A stretch of 64,000 bases of DNA. Source: Kitasatospora sp. NBC_00240. GTDB lineage: Bacteria > Actinomycetota > Actinomycetes > Streptomycetales > Streptomycetaceae. The first letter of the stretch is position 1; each line of letters begins with the position of its first letter. The notes under the pieces were generated by a model. The model saw only the letters and a program-made list of their open reading frames with translations, was not told where the DNA came from and did not search any database. Positions 48,057 through 56,079 of the stretch are shown here, one piece after another. The position numbers and the translations under genes were made by a program. The DNA is taken from positions 4,774,001-4,838,000 of the forward strand of contig NZ_JAPEMU010000001.1 in the NCBI RefSeq assembly GCF_026342405.1. Reading direction: 5' to 3'.

Positions 48057-49442
48057 TCAGCCCACCGCCCCCGGGCCCGCCGGCTCCGGGCTCGCCGGCT
48101 CCAGGCCCGCCGGCTCCAGACGCACCGGGAGCCGCCGCAGCCGCCAGCCCTCGGGCAGCGGGAGGCGCTCCAGCTGATCGGGCGCCACCGCGAGGGACAG
48201 CTTCGGGTGGCGCCGCAGCAGCGCGGCCAGCGCCACCTCCGCCTCCTGCCGCGCCAGCCCGGCGCCCAGGCAGGAGTGGATGCCGTGGCCGAAGCCGAGC
48301 TGCTGATCGCCCGGGCCGACCGGCTCGCGGGTCAGGTCGAGCCGCTCCGGGTGGGGGTGGCGGCGGGGGTCGAAGTTCGCAGCCACCAGGACGAGCTGCA
48401 CCGCCTCGCCGCGCCGGATCCGGGTGTCCCGGAAGGTCAGGTCCTCGGTGGCCCACCGCAGCCCGGTCAGGTGCACCGGGCCGCACCAGCGCACCAGCTC
48501 CTCGACGGCGCGCGGCCACAGCGCCGGATCGGCGTCGAGCCGGGCCCGCTCCCCGGGGTGGGTGAGCAGCGCCACCGCGCCGTTGCCGATCAGGTCCGCG
48601 GTGGGCGCGTGACCGGCCGTGACCAGCGCCAGCACCAGGCCGGCCACCTCCTCGTCGGTGATCCGCCCCCCGCCCGCCCCACCCGTGGCCTCGTCGGGGC
48701 GCAGCAGGGCGCCGACCAGGTCGTCGGCGGGCTCGGCCCTGCGCCGGGCGGCGAGCTCCCCGAGGCGGTCGGCCAGGGCCGCGGTGGCGGCGCCGGCGCG
48801 TCCGGCGGCCTGCTCGGCGCTCCAGTCGCGCCACAGCCCGCGGTCCGCCTCGGGCAGCCCCACCAGCTCGCCGAGCACGGCGATGGACAGCGGGTACGCG
48901 TAGTGCTCGACCAGGTCGACCACGCCGCCGACGGCGCACCCGGGCAGGGCGTCCAGCAGGTGCTCGGCGATCCGCTCCACCCGGGGGCGCAGGGCCTGCA
49001 GCCGGCGGGCGGAGAAGGCCCGCGCGGCCGGCCGGCGCAGCCTGGTGTGGGCCGGCGGGTCGATGTCCGGCAGCGATCCGGGCAGCTGCGGGCGGCCGGG
49101 CTCCGCCGGGCCCCGCTCCGGCACCCCGGCGTACTCGGTACTCTCCGCCGCCCAACCGGGCACCGAGGTCGGGCAGTTGACGAACCGCTGGTCGCGCAGC
49201 AGCTCCCGGACGTCGTCGTGCCGGGTGACCAGCCAGACCGGCGAGCCGTCCGGCCGGCGGCCCCGGACGATCGGGCCCTGCTCGCGCAGCCGCCCGTACC
49301 CGCCGAACGGGTCCGCGAGCAGCTCCGGATCCATCAGGTCCGGCTCGCCGGGATGCTTGCCCGCATGCTCACCGAGCCCGGCCGGGGCCGCCTCCCTGGC
49401 GGGGGGTACGGCGGTGGTGGCGGCAGTGGCGGGGGTGGGCAT
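48057..49442 (-). CDS. Cytochrome P450 with atypical I-helix
   Basis: 461 residues. The haem loop FGHGIHSCLG places the thiolate at Cys391, and the K-helix ExxR is Glu315-Leu-Val-Arg318. The I-helix reads LVTAGHAPTADLIG (275-288): the acid-alcohol pair normally found in AGHETT is Ala-Pro, with only the second Thr kept. It is otherwise a bacterial class I P450 (CYP105/107-like by overall pattern) needing ferredoxin and reductase, neither of which is nearby. C-terminal 20 residues are a Pro/Glu repeat (LEPAGLEPASPEPAG). GAGGAC precedes the ATG. Confidence 0.9.
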   Translation of the reverse strand: MPTPATAATTAVPPAREAAPAGLGEHAGKHPGEPDLMDPELLADPFGGYGRLREQGPIVRGRRPDGSPVWLVTRHDDVRELLRDQRFVNCPTSVPGWAAESTEYAGVPERGPAEPGRPQLPGSLPDIDPPAHTRLRRPAARAFSARRLQALRPRVERIAEHLLDALPGCAVGGVVDLVEHYAYPLSIAVLGELVGLPEADRGLWRDWSAEQAAGRAGAATAALADRLGELAARRRAEPADDLVGALLRPDEATGGAGGGRITDEEVAGLVLALVTAGHAPTADLIGNGAVALLTHPGERARLDADPALWPRAVEELVRWCGPVHLTGLRWATEDLTFRDTRIRRGEAVQLVLVAANFDPRRHPHPERLDLTREPVGPGDQQLGFGHGIHSCLGAGLARQEAEVALAALLRRHPKLSLAVAPDQLERLPLPEGWRLRRLPVRLEPAGLEPASPEPAGPGAVG

Positions 49443-49472
49443 CGTCCGGTCCTCTCATCGGCGAACTGGTCC

Positions 49473-49504
49473 TACCGGCCCAACGACACCTGTTCGGGCC
49501 GGTA
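49473..49504. promoter_or_regulatory. Inverted repeat upstream of the P450 gene
   Basis: TACCGGCCC (49473-49481) and its complement (49496-49504) are 14 bases apart, 31 bases before the P450 start. It could be an operator for the P450 gene or the terminator of pstB, which ends at 49637. The gap 49443-49636 has no gene. Confidence 0.4.
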
Positions 49505-49636
49505 ACGGCGCGCCCCGGCGGGCGGGCGGCCCCGCCCGCACGGTTCCCCCCTTCGGCCCAGTGGTCACACCGGACCCGGCAGTCACAGCGGGCCGCCCGC
49601 CCGCCCGCGCCGTGGCACCGGCGACCTTCGCCCGGC

Positions 49637-50548
<912 letters not shown>

Positions 50549-50583
50549 CGGTGCGGTCCTCCGGAGCGCGCGGCAGGCGCGCG

Positions 50584-51534
50584 TCAGTAGAGATTGGGCA
50601 GCAGGGCGGCGGCGTTCTCGTACACGCTCCAGAGCAGCGCGCCGAGCACCGGCGCGAGGCTCAGACAGGCGGCCGAACGGCGCCACCAGCGGGCCGCGGC
50701 GGTGGCGGCCAGCACCGCGCCCAGCAGTCCGAGCGTCCAGAGCTGCAGGGCGGCGAGCGCGCCCTTGTCGGCGGCGAGGGCCTTGTCGTACGCGATGGTG
50801 ACGGGCCGGCCGCCCGGGTTCGGCTGGGCCTCGTCGTCGAGCCGGGCGCCGATCAGCACCGTCCCGGACGGGATCCAGCCGGAGTCGCCGGTGACCAGCA
50901 CCAGCCGGTTCCGCGCCGGATCGGTGATCGGCTGATCGGCGTCCCCGTAGACGTTCACGGTGTACGTGAACCTGCCCTGCCCGGTGGTGGCGGTGACCTT
51001 GTCGCCGACCCGCAGCTCGGACAGCCGGGCGAACGGCGCGCCGAAGCTCGCCCCGCGCCCGAACAGCACGCTCACGCCCTGCTGACCGGGCAGCGCGGTG
51101 TCCCGCCGGTGGCCCGGACCGCGCATCAGGTCCCGGCCGGTGGTGCCCTCCACCACCACGGCCTGGTGCAGGCCGATGGCGGGGATGTCGATCAGCGCCA
51201 CGGGCGCGCCGTCGGCGGCGGCGCCGGTCGGGGCGACGGCCTTGGCGAGCTGGTCCCGGAAGGTCTTGTAGGAGGTCGACTGGGAGTGCCCTTCCTGCAG
51301 GTGGGAGAGGGTGAAGAGATAGCCGACGAAGCCGGTCAGCAGGGCGGCCGCCAGGCTCGCCGCCCAGGCCGCCTGCAGGAACCGCCGCCGGCCGGTGGAC
51401 CGGCCGGCCGCCGGGGCCGGGGCCGCCGGGGCCGGCGCGGGCGCCTTGGACAGGCCCACCGGCGGCGCCGCCGCCCCGGGCCCGGCGGGGGCCGGGACGG
51501 TGACGGACGCCGGGTCGATCGTGGGTGCGCTCAC
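50584..51534 (-). CDS. Sortase-fold membrane protein lacking catalytic residues
   Basis: 316 residues from a GTG with AGGAGGAGA upstream. Layout: Pro/Ala-rich cytosolic head, helix 1 (AAWAASLAAALLTGFVGYLF), an extracellular sortase-like domain (~105-250: ALIDIPAIGLHQAVVVEG, PGQQGVSVLFGRGASFGAPFARLSELRVGDKV in two parts, RLVLVTGDSG), then two C-terminal helices. In active sortases the block after PG--G ends in G-H and the beta7 strand reads T-C; here they are G-R and T-G, so the catalytic His and Cys are absent. It is probably a binding or assembly partner of the Pst-type proteins around it. Confidence 0.78.
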   Translation of the reverse strand: MSAPTIDPASVTVPAPAGPGAAAPPVGLSKAPAPAPAAPAPAAGRSTGRRRFLQAAWAASLAAALLTGFVGYLFTLSHLQEGHSQSTSYKTFRDQLAKAVAPTGAAADGAPVALIDIPAIGLHQAVVVEGTTGRDLMRGPGHRRDTALPGQQGVSVLFGRGASFGAPFARLSELRVGDKVTATTGQGRFTYTVNVYGDADQPITDPARNRLVLVTGDSGWIPSGTVLIGARLDDEAQPNPGGRPVTIAYDKALAADKGALAALQLWTLGLLGAVLAATAAARWWRRSAACLSLAPVLGALLWSVYENAAALLPNLY

Positions 51535-51549
51535 CGTCTCCTCCTCTGC

Positions 51550-51633
51550 GTGGTTCCGGCGGATCGCCGGGTCGTTCCGGCCGGCCGCCGGGTCGTTCCC
51601 GCGGGCCGCCGGGTCGTTCCGGCGGATCGCCGC
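51550..51633. repeat. Four 21-bp tandem repeats
   Basis: About four copies of a 21-base unit (GTCGTTCCGGCGGATCGCCGG and variants) fill the 133-base gap between the binding protein and the sortase-like gene. The unit contains inverted CCGGCGG/CCGCCGG-type segments, so the transcript could form serial small hairpins. Confidence 0.7.
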
Positions 51634-51667
51634 GCCGGCCCGGCGGGCGTGCCGGTGCGGCGGGCCG

Positions 51668-53473
51668 TCATGCCGGGCCGCCCGGGGTCTGCCGGCGCCG
51701 CCGGAGCAGATAGCCGCCCAGCAGCGGCGGCACCGCGACCACCGCCAGCAGCTCCAGCGCCGTGAGGGTGGTCAGCAGCCAGTCCTCGGGCCGCCCGTCG
51801 ACCGCGACCACGGTGGCCGGGATCTCACCGGCCGAACCACCGCGGCCGGCGGCGACCACCTGGCCGGTTTGCGGGTCCACCACCTGTTCGGCGGCCTCAC
51901 CGGTCGCGTTCGGATCGGCCGCGCCGCCCCCGGCACCGGCCGCGGCGTCACCGCCCCCGGTACCGCCGGCCGTACCGCCGGCACCCGTACCGGCGCCACC
52001 ACCGGCCCCCGCGCCGCCGCCGGTACCGCCGGCCGTCCCGGCCGCCTTGGCCCCGGGGCCGGTCGAGGTACCGCCGGCGGAGCCCGTCGCGCCGCCGCCG
52101 CCCTTGGCCACCGCCTGGCCGCCCTGGACGGTGCAGTCGATCGGGGTGCCGGCCTTGTCGCAGGGGCTCGGCTGCGGCGCGTTGGTGAGGACGGTGAGCT
52201 GCCCGGCCGAGTTGAAGGTCGGGTTGGCGCAGTTGCTCAGCGAGTTCGGGTCCACCGGGCTGGCGTTCCCGGGGATGTGCTGGACCTGCAGCATCCCGCC
52301 CTTCACCAGGCCGCGCGGGATCGGCGAGTACCCGAGACCGTCCGCCTCGCCCTGGCCCTCGCAGAGCACGTACGCGATGAACCGGCTCAGCGCGCTGCCC
52401 TTGTCGTTGTTGAAGCGCGGCGGCACCGGCAGGCTGGCCCCCGCGCGGGGCACGATCAGGTAGCTGTAGCTGGAGATCGGGTACGAGCGCGGGTCGTTCA
52501 TGGTGTAGACGCCGTCGAGGTTCTGCTGCAGGAAGTTCGGGTCGTCCGGCGGGGTGTTGTCGTCGACGCCGCGGATCTTGGCGGCGGTCAGCGCGATCGC
52601 CACGTTGGAGGCGGTCGGCAGCGAGTAGTACCCGGCCGCGTTGAGCACCTTCACCACCGGCCAGTTGCTGCGCTTGGCGAAGGCGTACTCGTCGTAGCCG
52701 ATGGTGCCGAGCCCGGCCTGCGACTTGATGTACCCGGCCACCACGTCCGAGCCGTTCTGCGCGACCATCCGGCCCGACGGGGGGAAGAACTCGGTGTAGT
52801 CACCGCAGCTGTAGCCGTTGATCCGGGTGCAGTACGCCTCCCACTGGTCCTTGTGGGTGTGCGACATCCAGCGGGTGAACTGGGCGGTGGCGCCCGAGCC
52901 GTCGGAGCGGACGATCGGGGTGATCGGCAGCTTGGGCAGCGCCCGGCCGTAGTCCGCGGTGATCCGGGGGTCGTCCCAGGAGGTGATCTTGTTGGTGAAG
53001 ATGTCCACCACCGTCTGCGGGGACAACCGCAGGTCACGCACCTGCTTGCCGGCCACCACCAGGTTGTACATGAACGTGGTGCCGCCGGCCGTGATCGGCA
53101 CGTACGAGTAGCCGTACACCTGCGGTTCGCTGTTGCCGGCGCCGTTGCTGTGCGCGGACGAGCCCAGACCGGTGTCCGCCTGGGTGCGGAACGGCACGTC
53201 CGAGGCGGTGAAGTCGTCCTGGCCGATGGTCCATTGGGTCCGGCCGGCGGCCGAGCCGACCGCGTTGAAGTTGATCTGGATGCCCTGCGGCGCGACGTCC
53301 TGGCGCCACTGGTCGATCGCCGGGCCCGCCCAGCTGGAGCCGTCCGCGTTGAGCGAGGTGGCGGCGTACGCGGGCGTGCTCTGCCCCAGCAGCAGGGTCA
53401 GGGCGACCAGCAGCACGGACAGCAGCAGGGCCGGCGGTCGCGGCACGGGGCGGTGTACGGCCTCCCATGACAT
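51668..53473 (-). CDS. pstS: PstS-type phosphate-binding protein with C-terminal membrane anchor
   Basis: About 601 residues. A Sec signal (LLLSVLLVALTLLLGQSTPAYA|A) is followed by a PstS domain with phosphate-ligand loops DGSSWAGPAIDQW, VGSAAGRTQW, DDFTASDVPF and IVRSDGSGATAQFTRW. After ~residue 400 come a Gly/Ala/Thr-rich linker of ~90 residues and a membrane helix near the end (LLAVVAVPPLLGGYLL) with a basic tail. It therefore stays anchored by its C-terminus rather than by a lipid. I chose the ATG at 53473 behind GGAGGAG; an ATG at 53512 overlapping the pstA stop is possible. Confidence 0.85.
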   Translation of the reverse strand: MSWEAVHRPVPRPPALLLSVLLVALTLLLGQSTPAYAATSLNADGSSWAGPAIDQWRQDVAPQGIQINFNAVGSAAGRTQWTIGQDDFTASDVPFRTQADTGLGSSAHSNGAGNSEPQVYGYSYVPITAGGTTFMYNLVVAGKQVRDLRLSPQTVVDIFTNKITSWDDPRITADYGRALPKLPITPIVRSDGSGATAQFTRWMSHTHKDQWEAYCTRINGYSCGDYTEFFPPSGRMVAQNGSDVVAGYIKSQAGLGTIGYDEYAFAKRSNWPVVKVLNAAGYYSLPTASNVAIALTAAKIRGVDDNTPPDDPNFLQQNLDGVYTMNDPRSYPISSYSYLIVPRAGASLPVPPRFNNDKGSALSRFIAYVLCEGQGEADGLGYSPIPRGLVKGGMLQVQHIPGNASPVDPNSLSNCANPTFNSAGQLTVLTNAPQPSPCDKAGTPIDCTVQGGQAVAKGGGGATGSAGGTSTGPGAKAAGTAGGTGGGAGAGGGAGTGAGGTAGGTGGGDAAAGAGGGAADPNATGEAAEQVVDPQTGQVVAAGRGGSAGEIPATVVAVDGRPEDWLLTTLTALELLAVVAVPPLLGGYLLRRRRQTPGGPA

Positions 53474-53511
53474 GGGGACTCCTCCGGAGCGCGGGGTGAG
53501 GGGCAGGGACA

Positions 53512-54789
53512 TCAGGACTCCCGGACGGGTCGGGCGGCCCGGGTGGCCGGGGCAGGACGGGCGTGCTTGGCCGGCCGGGCGGGGCGGTCGGCCCGGGTGG
53601 CCGGGGCGGACCCGGCCGGCCGGGCGGCCCGGTCGATCCGCCGGCGCTGGCGGCGGGTCAGCTGCCCCGGGGCGCGGCCTCCGACGACGCGCGCGGTGAC
53701 GAACAGGACCAGCACCACGATCATCAGCGTGAGCGCGGCGGCGAAGGCCCGCGAGACCATCTCGGGGTAGGGCTGCTTCACGTAGTTCCAGATGTAGAGC
53801 GGCAGCGACACCTGGTGCTCGGCGAACGGGTTGCCGTTGAACTGCGAGGTGAACCCCGAGGTCAGCAGCACCGGCGAGGTCTCACCGACCCCGCGCGCCA
53901 TCCCCAGCACCACCGCCGTCACCAGGCCGGGCCGGGCGGTCGGCAGGACGACGTTCCAGACCGTCCGCCACTGGCTGCCGCCGAGCGCGTACGAGGCCTC
54001 CCGCAGCGTGCCGGGCACCAGCCGGATGACCACCTCGGCGGCCCGGGTGACGATCGGCATCATCATCACGGTGAGCGCCAGCGAGGCCGCGAAGCCGCTC
54101 TTCTCCGCGCCCATCGTGACGATCACGATGCCGAGGATGAACAGGCCTGCGACGATCGACGGCAGCGCCGTCATCGCCTCGACCAGGGTCCGTACCGGCC
54201 GGGCCATCCGGCCGCCGACCTCGGACATGAAGACGGCCGCGGCGATCCCGAGCGGGACGGCGAACAGCGTGGCCAGGCCCAGCTGTTCGAGCGATCCGAC
54301 CACCGCGTTGAGGGCGCCGCCGGAGGTGATCGGGGAGAGCGCGGCCGTCGTCTCCATCGACTCGGTGAAGAAGTTCGGATGACGGGCCGCGTGCAGGCCC
54401 TTCAGCAGCACGTAGCCGACCTGGTCGGCGATCAGCCCGACCACCAGCAGGCCCGAGCTCCAGGTCACCACCGCGACCAGCCGCTCGCGCACCAGCTGCG
54501 GCTCCCACTGGAGCCGCCCGAGCGCGAAGTAGCCCGCCAGGAAGAGCAGGTACCAGCAGAGCAGGAACCCGAGCGCACCGCTGAACGGCAGCACCCGCTC
54601 GTACAGCAGCCAGTCGAGCGCCAGCGAGCCACCGACGGCGCCGAGCAGGGTCAGCACGTCCTCGCGGGTGACCCCGCCGAGCCGCACCCGGCGTTCGGGC
54701 CCGGCGGCGGACGCGGCCCCGGCGGGCCCGGCCGGCCCGGGGGCGGCCGTGGACGGAGCCGGCGCGGGGGGAAGGTCGAGGGTGGTCAT
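53512..54789 (-). CDS. pstA: Phosphate ABC transporter permease PstA
   Basis: 425 residues. After a Pro/Ala-rich head there are two extra N-terminal helices (LLGAVGGSLALDWLLYERVL, FLLCWYLLFLAGYFALG), then a PstA core with six helices. The permease signature includes LGIAAAVFMSEVGG, EAMTALPSIVAGLF, EVVIRLVPGTLREASYALGGSQW and ARGVGETSPVLLTSGF. The C-terminus is a basic tail with repeats of ATRADRPARPAK type. AAGGGACC precedes the ATG at 54789. It lies next to pstC (80-base gap) and forms the membrane channel with it. Confidence 0.9.
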   Translation of the reverse strand: MTTLDLPPAPAPSTAAPGPAGPAGAASAAGPERRVRLGGVTREDVLTLLGAVGGSLALDWLLYERVLPFSGALGFLLCWYLLFLAGYFALGRLQWEPQLVRERLVAVVTWSSGLLVVGLIADQVGYVLLKGLHAARHPNFFTESMETTAALSPITSGGALNAVVGSLEQLGLATLFAVPLGIAAAVFMSEVGGRMARPVRTLVEAMTALPSIVAGLFILGIVIVTMGAEKSGFAASLALTVMMMPIVTRAAEVVIRLVPGTLREASYALGGSQWRTVWNVVLPTARPGLVTAVVLGMARGVGETSPVLLTSGFTSQFNGNPFAEHQVSLPLYIWNYVKQPYPEMVSRAFAAALTLMIVVLVLFVTARVVGGRAPGQLTRRQRRRIDRAARPAGSAPATRADRPARPAKHARPAPATRAARPVRES

Positions 54790-54868
54790 CCGGTGGTCCC
54801 TTCGATGCGGCGGGGCGGCAGTGGGGCGCGGTCGGCCGAAGCCTGCGGGGCCGGGCGGCCGGGCACGG

Positions 54869-55882
54869 TCAGTCCGCCGTGGTCGCGCCGGAGCGGGACC
54901 GGTTGATGACGACACCCGCCGCCAGGTTGACCAGCAGGGTGAGGGCGAACAGCACCAGGCCGGCCGCCATCAGCGCGGACAGCGACAGCGCGTCCGACTC
55001 CCCGAAACGCAGCGCGATCAGCGCCGAGATCGAGTTGGCGCCGTTCTCCAGCACATGGGTGATCGCCTTGAAGTTCGGCGAGATGATCAGCGCGACCGCG
55101 ATGGTCTCGCCCATCGCCCGACCGAAGCCGAGCATCACCGCCCCGATCACGCCGCCCCGGCCGAACGGCAGCACCACCGTGCGCACCATCCCCCAGCGGG
55201 TGCTGCCCAGCGCGTACGCGCCCTCCCGCTCGCCCTGCGGCGCCTGGGAGAACACCTCCCGGCTGAGCGAGGCCACGATCGGGATGATCATCAGCGACAC
55301 CACCACGCCCGCGATGAAGGTGGACGAGGTGTACGAGGTGCCGATGTCACCGGTACGCACCTTCAGGAACGGGATCGCGTCCCCCAGGTGCATCGCCGTC
55401 CAGCGGACGAAACCGATGATCCGGGGCTGCAGGAAGAACAGGCCCCACAGGCCGTAGACGATGCTGGGGATCGCCGCCATCAGGTCGACCAGCGAGATCA
55501 GCGTCGCCCGCAGCCGGACCGGGGCGTACTCGGAGATGAAGACGGCGGTGGTGAGCGCCACCGGCACCGCGATGACCAGCGCGATCACCGCGATCAGCAG
55601 GCCGTTGGGCAGCACCGCCGCGATGCCGAAGGAGTGCGCCTGGGTGCGCCACTTCTGCTCGGTCAGGAACGACCAGCCGACCGCCCGGAGCGCGTCCGAG
55701 CCGCGCAGCAGCAGGAAGAACGCGATCAGCCCCATGATCACGAAGACCGAGAGGCCGGCCGCCCGCAGCACGCCGCGGAACAGCCGGTCGGCGGGCGTCG
55801 CGGGAGCGGTGATCGTACGGGGGACGTCGGGGTCGGAGGTGGCCCGGGCGAAGGGCGCCGCGGGCTCGATGGCGGCTGTCAT
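54869..55882 (-). CDS. pstC: Phosphate ABC transporter permease PstC
   Basis: 337 residues, about six helices. Family blocks are VGWSFLTEQKW, LTTAVFISEYAP, LMAAIPSIVYGLWGLFFL, SREVFSQAPQGEREGAYALGSTRW (coupling helix) and GFGRAMGETIAVALIIS. It pairs with PstA and is energised by PstB. GGAGAGCAGACC precedes the ATG at 55882; the longer frame reaches into the intergenic region. A 197-base gap separates it from the large binding protein upstream; this gap is GC-rich with direct repeats of GGGCGGCGGCCAC and no gene. Confidence 0.92.
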   Translation of the reverse strand: MTAAIEPAAPFARATSDPDVPRTITAPATPADRLFRGVLRAAGLSVFVIMGLIAFFLLLRGSDALRAVGWSFLTEQKWRTQAHSFGIAAVLPNGLLIAVIALVIAVPVALTTAVFISEYAPVRLRATLISLVDLMAAIPSIVYGLWGLFFLQPRIIGFVRWTAMHLGDAIPFLKVRTGDIGTSYTSSTFIAGVVVSLMIIPIVASLSREVFSQAPQGEREGAYALGSTRWGMVRTVVLPFGRGGVIGAVMLGFGRAMGETIAVALIISPNFKAITHVLENGANSISALIALRFGESDALSLSALMAAGLVLFALTLLVNLAAGVVINRSRSGATTAD

Positions 55883-56079
55883 GGTCTGCTCTCCGGCGCG
55901 CTCGGTACGGGACTCGGTACGGAAGAAGGGTTCGGGGGCACCGCTGTGGCGGTGAGGCGGTGGCGGGTACCGGCGGCGGCCACGGGCGGCGGCCACGGGC
56001 GGACCCGTCCGGCGGGGCGGTCCGGCGGGGCCTGGACGGGGCCCCGCCGGACGTCCTCACCCGCCGGACGGACCGCCGG

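Noticed and set aside
51395..53470. Plus-strand open frame of 691 codons opposite the PstS-type gene
   Set aside because: No domain, Arg/Gly/Val composition; shadow of the PstS gene and its neighbour.
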